A stretch of 64,000 nt of DNA, taken from Flavobacteriaceae bacterium. GTDB lineage: Bacteria; Bacteroidota; Bacteroidia; Flavobacteriales; Flavobacteriaceae. The stretch spans positions 62,001 to 126,000 of the forward strand of contig JABABD010000029.1 in the NCBI GenBank assembly GCA_014238425.1, in the 5' to 3' direction. The notes under the pieces were generated by a model. The model made no database searches. It saw nothing but the letters and a program-made list of their open reading frames with translations, and was not told the DNA's origin. The position numbers and the translations under genes were made by a program. Within the stretch, counting starts at the first letter, position 1; each line of letters starts with the position of its first letter. This document shows, one piece after another, positions 53,964-62,603 of this stretch.

Positions 53964-55318
53964 TGGCAAATGTCTCCTCAACCGATTTAGGAACACAACC
54001 AATAGGAAAGCTATTGGTTAAACAGGCTGTACCAGCTTCTATTGGAATTTTAGTGATGTCGCTTAATATTCTAGTTGACACTATTTTTGTAGGTAACTGG
54101 ATTGGCTCTACGGCTATTGCTGCCATTAACGTGGTGCTTCCAGTGTCCTTTTTCATTGCCGCGCTAGGAATGTCTATCGGGGTTGGAGGATCCTCTATTA
54201 TCTCTCGAGCTCTAGGAGCAAATAATAAGGAAAAAGCATTGAAGACATTTGGTAATCAAATCATGCTGACGATTTCATTTACTGTGGTACTTGTGTTTTT
54301 CGGGTTGCTTTTTGTAGATGACATCATTCCAGCATTTGGAGGCAAAGGTCCTATTTTCGAACCAGCTAAAATCTATTATATCATTGTTCTTTATGGAGTA
54401 CCAATCCTAGCATTGGTTATGATGGGGAATACGGTAATACGTGCTGAAGGGAAACCTAAATTTGCCATGTATGCCATGATGATTCCATCGGTTGGTAATC
54501 TCGTATTGGATTATGTTTTCATTAACCTTATGGACATGGGAATGCACGGCGCTGCATGGGCTACTACTATATCGTATGGTCTTTGTTTTACTTTTATACT
54601 TTGGTATTTCTTGTCAAAAAACTCCGAGCTAAAAATTAATATGTCACATTTTGGCTTAGATAAAAACATTGTTTCCGAAATAGGCTCATTAGGTTTTGTT
54701 ACGCTGGCAAGGCAAGCTGTAGTGAGTGTTACATACTTATTAATGAACAACATTCTGTATGACCTTGGTGGCGAAACTTCGGTTACAGCGTACGCTATTG
54801 TTGGGAGAATGCTCATGTTTGCCCTATTTCCAGTCTATGGCATTACACAAGGATTCCTACCAATTGCCGGATACAATCATGGTGCCATGAAATATGACCG
54901 AGTAAAAGAGAGCATCTATACAGCTATAAAATATGCCATAGGCCTAGGTGTTTTGGTGTTTATTGGTTTAATGATTTTTCCAGAAGCCATTACAAGATTA
55001 TTTACGACAAATGCAGACGTTATTAAAGAAACACCACCAGCAATGCGTTGGGTGTTTGCAGCAACTCCTGTTATTGCCATTCAATTGATTGGCGCAGCGT
55101 ATTTTCAAGCTATTGGAAAGGCCACACCAGCATTGTTATTGACCTTGTGTAGACAAGCCTTCTTTTTCATTCCGTTGATATTCATTTTACCTAAATTCTA
55201 TGGAGAATTAGGCGTATGGATGTCGTTTCCTATTTCGGATGTTTTGGCAACTATTGTGACGTATTATTTTCTTCAAAGAGAAGTGAAGTTAAAACTGAAC
55301 GCAAATCTTTCAGAATAA
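53963..55318 (+). CDS. MATE-family efflux transporter
   Basis: A 451-residue inner-membrane exporter driven by Na+ or H+ gradients. Twelve hydrophobic segments are apparent in two halves, beginning IGKLLVKQAVPASIGILVMSL. Further family segments are SIGVGGSSIISRALGANN and GITQGFLPIAGYN. The substrate could be drugs or metabolites. Overlap with hemH suggests co-expression, and a porphyrin-related export role is possible but unsupported. Confidence 0.92.
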   Translation: MANVSSTDLGTQPIGKLLVKQAVPASIGILVMSLNILVDTIFVGNWIGSTAIAAINVVLPVSFFIAALGMSIGVGGSSIISRALGANNKEKALKTFGNQIMLTISFTVVLVFFGLLFVDDIIPAFGGKGPIFEPAKIYYIIVLYGVPILALVMMGNTVIRAEGKPKFAMYAMMIPSVGNLVLDYVFINLMDMGMHGAAWATTISYGLCFTFILWYFLSKNSELKINMSHFGLDKNIVSEIGSLGFVTLARQAVVSVTYLLMNNILYDLGGETSVTAYAIVGRMLMFALFPVYGITQGFLPIAGYNHGAMKYDRVKESIYTAIKYAIGLGVLVFIGLMIFPEAITRLFTTNADVIKETPPAMRWVFAATPVIAIQLIGAAYFQAIGKATPALLLTLCRQAFFFIPLIFILPKFYGELGVWMSFPISDVLATIVTYYFLQREVKLKLNANLSE

Positions 55319-55370
55319 GATTTAATCCTTAAATTTAATCTTCAATAACTAATTAATCAAACCAATCAAC

Positions 55371-58300
55371 ATGCAATTACGCTATTTATTACTCGTAGCT
55401 CTCATTTTCTTCGGAATCAATTCAGAAACAAAGGCACAAACTTATAATGAAGACTTGTATTCGGGTCTCGAATATAGACTTGTTGGCCCTTTTAGAGGTG
55501 GGCGAAGTGCTGCTGTAACTGGAGTTCCTAATAAACCTAATCTATTTTATTTCGGAGCTACAGGTGGTGGCGTTTGGAAAACTACAGATGGAGGACGCAC
55601 ATGGGAGAGTATGTCTGATGGTTATTTTGGTGGAAGTATCGGTGCGATAACAGTATCTAAAAGCGACCCAAATGTTATTTATGTAGGCGGCGGTGAAAAA
55701 ACAGTGCGTGGTAATGTATCCTCTGGGTATGGCATTTGGAAAAGTGTAGATGCAGGAAAGACATGGATATCTTCTGGACTTAAGAATTCGAGACATGTAC
55801 CGAGAATTGCTGTCGACCCAACAGATCATAATATTGTATATGCTGGAGTTATGGGTAATTTGTATAAGCCAACTCAAGAGCGTGGTGTTTATAAAAGTAT
55901 TGACGGCGGAAAGACTTGGAGAAAAACTTTATTTGCTAATGCCAATGCAGGTGTTGTCGATCTATTAATAGACCCTACTAATCCTAGAATATTATATGCG
56001 TCTACTTGGCGCATTAATCGAACACCTTACAGTTTAAATTCTGGAGGCGATGGATCTGCTCTTTGGAAGAGTATAGATTATGGCGAGACATGGGTAGAAA
56101 TTTCGAAACATGAAGGTTTTCCGGAAGGCACTTTGGGAATTATAGGGGTGACAGTTTCTCCGGTAAATAATGATCGGGTCTGGGCGATTGTTGAGAATAA
56201 GGATAAAGGTGGTTTATATAGGAGTGAGGATGGTGGAAAAACATGGAAAGAAGTCAATAGCGAACGTAAATTAAGACAACGCGCCTGGTATTATACGCGC
56301 CTGTATGCAGACACAAAAGATGTAGATAAAGTATACGTATTGAATGTTCGGTATCATAAAAGTGTTGATGGCGGAAAAACATTCAGCACACATAATGCAC
56401 CTCATGGAGATCATCACGATTTATGGATTGCTCCAGAAAACCCAAACCGTATGATTATTGGAGATGATGGCGGCGCACAGGTAACTTATGATGGCGGTGA
56501 AACTTGGAGTACCTATCGTAACCAGCCAACATCGCAGTTCTATAGAGTCACTACCGATAATCATTTCCCATACCGTATTTATGTTGCGCAACAGGATAAC
56601 TCAACCATTAGAATCCCTCATAGAACGGACGGATTTTCAATTGATGAAGATGATTGGGAAAGTACTGCAGGAGGCGAATCTGCTCATATTGCTATCGATC
56701 CAAAGAATAATGATATTGTTTATGGAGGGAGTTACGATGGGTTTTTAACGCGTTTTAATCATAAAACAGGAACTGTTAGGGCCATTAATGTCTGGCCAGA
56801 TAACCCAATGGGCCACGGTGCAGAAGGCATGAAATATCGTTTTCAATGGAACTTCCCAATTATATTTTCAAAACATAACCCTAACAGGTTATACACGTTT
56901 TCACAGCATGTTCATATGACCGAAAATGAAGGACAGTCATGGAAAATTATCAGTCCTGATCTAACAAGAAATGATCCAGAGAAATTAAAATCTTCTGGTG
57001 GTCCAATTACTCAAGACAACACATCTGTTGAATATTACTGTACCATTTTCGCCGCTCAAGAGTCTCCACTCAAAGAGGGTTTACTTTGGATTGGTAGTGA
57101 TGATGGTTTGGTGCACATGTCGCAAAATGGAGGGCAATCATGGGATAATGTAACGCCTAAAGGAATGCCAGAATGGATGATGATCAATAGTATTGAGCCT
57201 AGTGCTTTTGACGCAGGAACCTGCTATGTTGCGGGCACAAAATATAAGACAGGTGACTTTGCACCATACTTATATAAAACAACTGATTATGGAAAATCTT
57301 GGACTAAAATCACCAATGGTATCAATCCTGAACATTTTACAAGAGTTGTTAGAGAAGATCCAAAACAAAAAGGGTTGCTGTATGCTGGTACAGAAACTGG
57401 CATGTACATTTCGTTTAATGATGGAAGAAACTGGCAACCATTTCAATTGAATTTACCAATCGTACCAATTACGGATTTAGCCATAAAAGACGATAATTTA
57501 ATCGTCGCCACTCAAGGACGCAGTCTTTGGATTATTGATGATTTGACAGTCATCCATCAATTGAACAATGATATGAAGAACAAGAGCTCAATTTTATTCA
57601 AGCCAAAAGACACATATCGTTTGAGAGGCGGAAGTAGAAAAGGGAGTAAAACTGCTGGAACCAATCATCCAAACGGAGTCATCACGTATTTCAATATAAA
57701 AGAATACGATGAAAAAGAAGATGAAATATCACTCACGTATTTTGATTCTAAAGGAGATACAATAAAATCAGTAAACACGAAAAACAAGAAGGAAAATACG
57801 CTTGAAGTAAAGAAAGGAGCAAATAAATATATTTGGAACATGTCTTACAAAGGAGCAGAACGACTTCCTGGCATGATTTTATGGTGGGCTAGTTTAAATG
57901 GGCCAAAAGCTATTCCTGGAGATTACAAAGTGAGCCTGAACGTTAATGGCCAAGAACAATCACAGCAGTTTACTGTAGTTGCCGATCCTCGTTCTGAGAG
58001 TTCACAAGCTGATATGCAAAAGCAATTTGATTTCATCAAGGATGTGAATAAGACGATGGATAATGCACACAAATCCATTAAAAAAATAAGGAAAATCAAT
58101 AAACAGTTATCGGCATTTGAGACTCAGTATAAGGGTAAAGATGACCTTAAGGGTTTATTAGAAAAGGCCAAGGAACTAAAAGAAAAATTCTCTGATATAG
58201 AAAAAGCACTCTATCAAACGAAGAATAAAAGTGGTCAAGACCCATTGAATTTTCCTATAAAATTAACTAATAAATTAGGACACTTAAATTCCTTGGTAAG

Positions 58301-58472
58301 TATGGGAGATTTTCCACCAACAGAACAAGATATTGCTGTTAAAAATGAGTTATCTGGTAAGATAAACGCGCAACTGTCAGCTTTTGACAAGCTGGTGAGC
58401 GATGAGATAAAGGCTTTCAATGCGGCTTTTAATTCTAAGCAACTTAATTACTTGTTTGTAGAAGAAGATTAA
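55371..58472 (+). CDS. Secreted BNR/sortilin-like beta-propeller protein
   Basis: A 1033-residue exported protein with signal peptide at ~1-23 (ending TKAQ). Residues ~30-740 carry many BNR/Asp-box repeats of type S.D.G.TW (for example TDGGRTWESM, DAGKTWISSG, DGGKTWRK, DGGETWSTY), forming one or two propellers of the VPS10/sortilin class. The C-terminal ~280 residues are a beta domain then a Lys-rich helical region (KSIKKIRKINKQLSAFETQ). Glycosidase annotations of such proteins are usually unsupported. There is no T9SS sorting domain at the end. Confidence 0.85.
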   Translation: MQLRYLLLVALIFFGINSETKAQTYNEDLYSGLEYRLVGPFRGGRSAAVTGVPNKPNLFYFGATGGGVWKTTDGGRTWESMSDGYFGGSIGAITVSKSDPNVIYVGGGEKTVRGNVSSGYGIWKSVDAGKTWISSGLKNSRHVPRIAVDPTDHNIVYAGVMGNLYKPTQERGVYKSIDGGKTWRKTLFANANAGVVDLLIDPTNPRILYASTWRINRTPYSLNSGGDGSALWKSIDYGETWVEISKHEGFPEGTLGIIGVTVSPVNNDRVWAIVENKDKGGLYRSEDGGKTWKEVNSERKLRQRAWYYTRLYADTKDVDKVYVLNVRYHKSVDGGKTFSTHNAPHGDHHDLWIAPENPNRMIIGDDGGAQVTYDGGETWSTYRNQPTSQFYRVTTDNHFPYRIYVAQQDNSTIRIPHRTDGFSIDEDDWESTAGGESAHIAIDPKNNDIVYGGSYDGFLTRFNHKTGTVRAINVWPDNPMGHGAEGMKYRFQWNFPIIFSKHNPNRLYTFSQHVHMTENEGQSWKIISPDLTRNDPEKLKSSGGPITQDNTSVEYYCTIFAAQESPLKEGLLWIGSDDGLVHMSQNGGQSWDNVTPKGMPEWMMINSIEPSAFDAGTCYVAGTKYKTGDFAPYLYKTTDYGKSWTKITNGINPEHFTRVVREDPKQKGLLYAGTETGMYISFNDGRNWQPFQLNLPIVPITDLAIKDDNLIVATQGRSLWIIDDLTVIHQLNNDMKNKSSILFKPKDTYRLRGGSRKGSKTAGTNHPNGVITYFNIKEYDEKEDEISLTYFDSKGDTIKSVNTKNKKENTLEVKKGANKYIWNMSYKGAERLPGMILWWASLNGPKAIPGDYKVSLNVNGQEQSQQFTVVADPRSESSQADMQKQFDFIKDVNKTMDNAHKSIKKIRKINKQLSAFETQYKGKDDLKGLLEKAKELKEKFSDIEKALYQTKNKSGQDPLNFPIKLTNKLGHLNSLVSMGDFPPTEQDIAVKNELSGKINAQLSAFDKLVSDEIKAFNAAFNSKQLNYLFVEED

Positions 58473-58485
58473 TTTAAATAATACT

Positions 58486-58558
58486 TCTCGATTCCGCTCG
58501 AAGTGACTGCATCTACTTTTTTAAATTAAGATTCATGTCATGTCGAGCGGAGTCGAGG
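58486..58558. repeat. Palindromic repeat (LDSARGD-type), copy 2
   Basis: Arms TCTCGATTCCGCTCGA and TCGAGCGGAGTCGAGG around ~40 bases with a GTGAC/GTCA pair near the arms. It lies just after the BNR gene and directly upstream of the GIY-YIG pseudogene. Confidence 0.8.
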
Positions 58559-58577
58559 CACATCTTAAAATTTTGAT

Positions 58578-58904
58578 ATGAAATTCTACTTTATCTATAT
58601 GCTTTAATGTTCGGATGAAACTATTTATACTGGATTGACAAATAATTTGGACAGAAGACTTAAAGAACATCATTTAGGACTAAATCAAGATTGTTATACA
58701 TATTCAAGAAGACCTATGGAACTTATTTACTCTCAAGAATTTATTCAATTTACCCAAGCAGAGTTTTATGAAAAGAAAAAGTTAGCTTTGGTAAATAATG
58801 AATTTGGATTGTTGAAGGAGTTATCCGCTTGTAGAAATGAAACACATTCAGACAATATAAAATATAAGCCTCTCGACTCCGCTCGAGGTGACAGGTCGAA
58901 ATAA
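58578..58904 (+). pseudogene. GIY-YIG nuclease-like gene with an internal stop
   Basis: From ATG 58578 the frame reads MKFYFIYML, a TAA at 58605-58607, then CSDETIYTGLTNNLDRRLKEHHLG. Intact relatives read like 'FYFVYILKCSDGSYYTG', so the stop is a simple Lys codon change (AAA to TAA) inside the catalytic GIY-YIG core. The rest continues without a break to 58904. The last residues ([11 protein letters not shown]) are encoded by palindromic repeat copy 3, meaning the original C terminus was replaced or extended by the repeat. A truncated protein from a downstream TTG would lack the first half of the active site. Confidence 0.85.
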
Positions 58905-58942
58905 TAACGAAATACATTCTGTCTTATCGAGTGGAGTCGATA
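58871..58942. repeat. Palindromic repeat (LDSARGD-type), copy 3
   Basis: Arms TCTCGACTCCGCTCGA and TCGAGTGGAGTCGATA; the left arm is identical to that of copy 1. It overlaps the 3' end of the GIY-YIG pseudogene and ends 18 bases before hemJ. Confidence 0.8.
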
Positions 58943-58960
58943 TATAGGCAATTCATATTA

Positions 58961-59509
58961 ATGGAATACTATCAATACATTAAGGCCCTGCATGTCATTT
59001 TCGTCATTACATGGTTTGCAGGATTATTCTATATCCCAAGGTTGTTCATGTACCATATCGAAGCCTTTGCAAAGGCTTCTCCAGAAAGAGAGATTCTTAG
59101 CAAACAGCTAAAGCTTATGACCAAGCGTTTGTGGTATATTATCACTTGGCCTTCAATGATTTTGACAAGTGTATTTGCCTTTTCGATGCTGTATCTAAAT
59201 TCTGGACTATTGTATGCACCATGGATGCAAATTAAATTGGGGTTTGTGTTCGTACTTTATATCTATCACTTCAAGAACCATCAAATCTTTAAACAGCTCC
59301 AAACTGATATCATTAATTACTCTACGAAATTTATGCGTATTTGGAATGAAGGAGCAACCTTAATTCTTTTTGCAGTCGTATTTCTAGCCATTTTAAAAGA
59401 TGCTCGAAATTGGATTTATGGTTTGATTGGCTTGGTCGTTTTGGCAATTTTATTGATGTTGGGCATTAAATTATACAAACGTATAAGAGACAATAATCCA
59501 AATGCATAA
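58961..59509 (+). CDS. hemJ: Protoporphyrinogen oxidase HemJ
   Basis: Membrane enzyme for the penultimate haem step, protoporphyrinogen IX to protoporphyrin IX. The start MEYYQYIKALHVIFVITWF gives 182 residues; an upstream in-frame GTG lies in repeat sequence and is rejected. Four to five membrane segments and the conserved ALHVIFVITWFAGLFYIPRLF with its histidine fit the family, as does YITWPSMI-type sequence near residue 70. It supplies the oxidase otherwise missing from the hem cluster 5 kb upstream. Confidence 0.92.
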   Translation: MEYYQYIKALHVIFVITWFAGLFYIPRLFMYHIEAFAKASPEREILSKQLKLMTKRLWYIITWPSMILTSVFAFSMLYLNSGLLYAPWMQIKLGFVFVLYIYHFKNHQIFKQLQTDIINYSTKFMRIWNEGATLILFAVVFLAILKDARNWIYGLIGLVVLAILLMLGIKLYKRIRDNNPNA

Positions 59510-59563
59510 CCAAAGTCGCTTCGGTACAATAATTGCTATATTTATGCAACGTTAAAAGCATTA

Positions 59564-61018
59564 ATGAATTTCAACAGACCATCTTTACGTGTTCGCATAT
59601 TTATTTCCATGATACTCTTGGTATTATTGGCCTCTATATTAATTGCTTTGGTTGCTGTTTACCAATATCAAGAAGAAGCCAAAGACTATCATGAAGAACG
59701 TTTAATACGTAAAGAAGCAGCAATTAAATCGCATATTAATTTTGTGCTTCGGGAAACTACTTTTGACGAAACCACCGAAAACATCCCTTTTATATTTGGA
59801 AATGAAATTTATGAAATTGCAGATATTCATAGTCTTCAAATAAATCTTTATGATTTAGATGGAAATTTATTAAAAACCTCAAAAGCTGATATCGTTATTG
59901 ATTCTATTGCAAAGTGTTTGGATGCCGATGTGCTAAACAACTTGTCTGATACATCAAATAAACGCTTTGTTGAAAAAACAGAAAAAGATGGTAAAACCTA
60001 CCAATCTTCTTACACATATATAGACAATGGTAAATTTAAACGCATAGCAATTTTAAATTTGCCATATTTAGAAGATGATGATTTTTTCTCAGGAGAACTT
60101 ATTGAGTTCTTAAAACGCTTAGGAAGCGCCTACTTTTTTATGTTCTTGATTGCTATTGGGTTGGCATTCTTATTGTCAAAATATATCACAAGGTCATTAA
60201 AGACGATCAGTGATAAAATCACTGCTACGCGATTAGAAAAACGAAATGAAAAAATAGAAATTGAAAGCACTAGTGAAGAGATTAGCACCTTAGTAAATTC
60301 GTATAATGCGATGATTGATCAGTTAGAAGATAGTGCTGTAAAATTGGCACAAAGCGAACGTGAGCAAGCATGGCGAGAAATGGCTAAGCAAGTGGCCCAT
60401 GAAATCAAGAACCCTTTAACACCAATGCGTTTAAGTGTACAAAGTTTTCAGCGCAAGTTTAACCCTGAAGACCCTAAAATTCATGAGAAAGTCGATGAGT
60501 ATACTAAGACCTTGATCACTCAAATAGATACTATGAGTTCTATTGCTGGAGCTTTTTCTAATTTTGCAAAAATGCCAGCTCAACAGAATGAAACCTTAGA
60601 TGTTGTTAAGATCGTTAAGCTAGCCTTAGATATTTTTAGCGAAGATTATATTGTGTTCACATCTGAGGAAAAGGAAATTATTGCGCAGTTAGATCGAACA
60701 CAGTTAGTTAGAGTGGTCACGAATCTAGTCAAGAATGGCATACAAGCTATTCCTGAAGAAGCAATCCCGAATATATTGGTTGCAGTTGGTCTTGAAGGCG
60801 AAGAAATTTTCATCACCGTTACTGATAATGGGGTAGGTGTTTCTGAAGAGAACAAGCCTAAAGTCTTTGAACCAAAATTTACCACAAAGACAAGTGGTAT
60901 GGGACTCGGTTTGGCGATGGTGAAAAATATCGTGGAAACCTATAAAGGAAATATTACCTTTACATCTGAGCTAGGAGAGGGAACCGTATTTAAAGTTACT
61001 TTCCCAAAAACTGAATAA
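59564..61018 (+). CDS. NtrY-like sensor histidine kinase
   Basis: A 484-residue inner-membrane kinase. Membrane segments at ~10-32 and ~185-205 enclose a ~150-residue periplasmic domain; a HAMP region follows (TRSLKTISDKITATRLEKRNEKIEIE). The phospho-acceptor is His279 in VAHEIKNPLTPMRLS, a motif of the NtrY/NtrB branch. The ATPase motifs are NLVKNGIQAIP, TDNGVGVSE and GMGLGLAMV. No response regulator is adjacent. It is followed 54 bases later by an enoyl-CoA hydratase gene. Confidence 0.9.
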   Translation: MNFNRPSLRVRIFISMILLVLLASILIALVAVYQYQEEAKDYHEERLIRKEAAIKSHINFVLRETTFDETTENIPFIFGNEIYEIADIHSLQINLYDLDGNLLKTSKADIVIDSIAKCLDADVLNNLSDTSNKRFVEKTEKDGKTYQSSYTYIDNGKFKRIAILNLPYLEDDDFFSGELIEFLKRLGSAYFFMFLIAIGLAFLLSKYITRSLKTISDKITATRLEKRNEKIEIESTSEEISTLVNSYNAMIDQLEDSAVKLAQSEREQAWREMAKQVAHEIKNPLTPMRLSVQSFQRKFNPEDPKIHEKVDEYTKTLITQIDTMSSIAGAFSNFAKMPAQQNETLDVVKIVKLALDIFSEDYIVFTSEEKEIIAQLDRTQLVRVVTNLVKNGIQAIPEEAIPNILVAVGLEGEEIFITVTDNGVGVSEENKPKVFEPKFTTKTSGMGLGLAMVKNIVETYKGNITFTSELGEGTVFKVTFPKTE

Positions 61019-61072
61019 TTCAATGACGTCGAACTAAGTCCAGATGTCTGAAAATCAATATCATTAAGAAAC

Positions 61073-61855
61073 ATGAGCTACAATAATATACTTTCTGCAA
61101 CCGAAGACCACATAACAACCATTACTATCAATCGTCCGAGTAAACTCAACGCATTGAATAGAGAAACCATTCAAGAATTACACGATGCTTTTGAAGCTGC
61201 TGATCATGACAAGAACACCAAAGTAATTATCATCACTGGTAATGGGGAAAAAGCCTTTGTTGCTGGAGCAGATATTAGCGAATTTGCAGATTTTAATGTG
61301 GATGAAGGTGGTATGTTGGCCGCTAGAGGACAGCAATTGTTATTTGATTTTGTAGAAAACTTATCGACACCAGTAATAGCAGCTGTAAACGGCTTTGCCT
61401 TAGGTGGTGGATTAGAATTAGCAATGTCAGCACACTTCAGGGTAGCTAGTGAGAATGCCAAAATGGGATTGCCTGAAGTATCTTTAGGTGTCATTCCTGG
61501 ATATGGTGGCACACAGCGCTTACCTCAATTAATTGGTAAAGGGAGAGCTATGGAAATGATCATGACAGCACGTATGATCGATGCAGGAACTGCTTGGAGT
61601 TATGGATTAGTAAATCATGTAACAGCTTTGGATGAATTGATGCCATTTTGCAAGCAGATTGCTGGGAATATAAAGAACAATTCATCAGTAGCAATCGGCG
61701 CAGCTATTAAAGCGGTAAACGCCAATTATAAAGATGGTGTTAATGGGTTTGAAATCGAAATACAACAATTTGCTAATTGTTTTGGAACTTCCGATTTTAA
61801 AGAAGGAACTTCGGCTTTTTTAGCAAAACGAAAAGCGGATTTCCCTGGAGAATAA
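61073..61855 (+). CDS. Enoyl-CoA hydratase/isomerase family protein
   Basis: Crotonase-fold enzyme of fatty-acid or amino-acid degradation. The 260 residues match a stand-alone hydratase. The oxyanion-hole segments are FVAGADISEF and ALGGGLELAMSAHFRVAS. LPEVSLGVIPGYGGTQRLPQLIGKGRAMEM carries the second catalytic acid region. The exact acyl-CoA substrate cannot be told. Its neighbours give no pathway context. Confidence 0.92.
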   Translation: MSYNNILSATEDHITTITINRPSKLNALNRETIQELHDAFEAADHDKNTKVIIITGNGEKAFVAGADISEFADFNVDEGGMLAARGQQLLFDFVENLSTPVIAAVNGFALGGGLELAMSAHFRVASENAKMGLPEVSLGVIPGYGGTQRLPQLIGKGRAMEMIMTARMIDAGTAWSYGLVNHVTALDELMPFCKQIAGNIKNNSSVAIGAAIKAVNANYKDGVNGFEIEIQQFANCFGTSDFKEGTSAFLAKRKADFPGE

Positions 61856-61990
61856 CCCCAATTAATAATTCGTTATTCCTAGATTCAATAGCTCCAGAAC
61901 ATATTACAGGAAAATGTAAATTTTAGTTAAACTACCCTAAAATTGTAAGCCGGAAGACTATGATACGATTAAACTTGAAATTATCAAGTT

Positions 61991-62581
61991 ATGAAAATCG
62001 TATACGTCCTATTATTTTTTATATCATCATCGATTATTGGTCAAGAGAATTGGCAATTGGCCAAAGATAAAGATGGCATTGCCATATGGACACGTAATTT
62101 TCAAGATAGCTCTTATAAAGAATACAAAGCGGTTACCTACATCATTACCTCTATGGATGCCGTTGTCCACGAATTGCTAGATGCACCTAAATACGTAGAG
62201 AATTGTATTGCAGGAGTAAGTCATTTAATAGCAACAAATCCAGGTATCGAATATCTTTTCTATGCCAAGAACAAACTACCTTGGCCACTAAGAGACCGTG
62301 ATGTTATTTCAAGACTTACAATGGGCCAACAATCGGAAAACAGTATAAGATTAAATATCAAGGCAGCTCCTAAAGAACTCCCAACAATAAATAAAACTCT
62401 TCGAATAAAAGAACTAGAAGGCTACTGGTTGCTGGAAAGAGAAGGTGATAAAATCAAGGTGACACAACAACTTTACTTTAACCCAGAAGGTAATTTACCT
62501 CCTTTCGTCACTAATAGTTTATTAGTGAAAGGACCCTTTAATACTTTTTCCGAACTAAGAGATAAGTTAGGGGTGATGTAA
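61991..62581 (+). CDS. Exported START-domain protein
   Basis: A 196-residue protein with a signal peptide of ~17 residues (ending IIGQ). The rest matches the START/polyketide-cyclase-like lipid-binding fold: NWQLAKDKDGIAIWTRNF, YKAVTYIITSMDAVVHELLDAP, and KLPWPLRDRDVISRLTM. It would bind a hydrophobic ligand in the periplasm. It is a single gene with no partner, and its ligand is unknown. Confidence 0.82.
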   Translation: MKIVYVLLFFISSSIIGQENWQLAKDKDGIAIWTRNFQDSSYKEYKAVTYIITSMDAVVHELLDAPKYVENCIAGVSHLIATNPGIEYLFYAKNKLPWPLRDRDVISRLTMGQQSENSIRLNIKAAPKELPTINKTLRIKELEGYWLLEREGDKIKVTQQLYFNPEGNLPPFVTNSLLVKGPFNTFSELRDKLGVM

Positions 62582-62603
62582 TGCCTGGAGTATTAACTAT
62601 AAA

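Noticed and set aside
55542..55877. Antisense frame in the BNR gene
   Set aside because: It is the complement of repeated Asp-box coding sequence and has no independent evidence.
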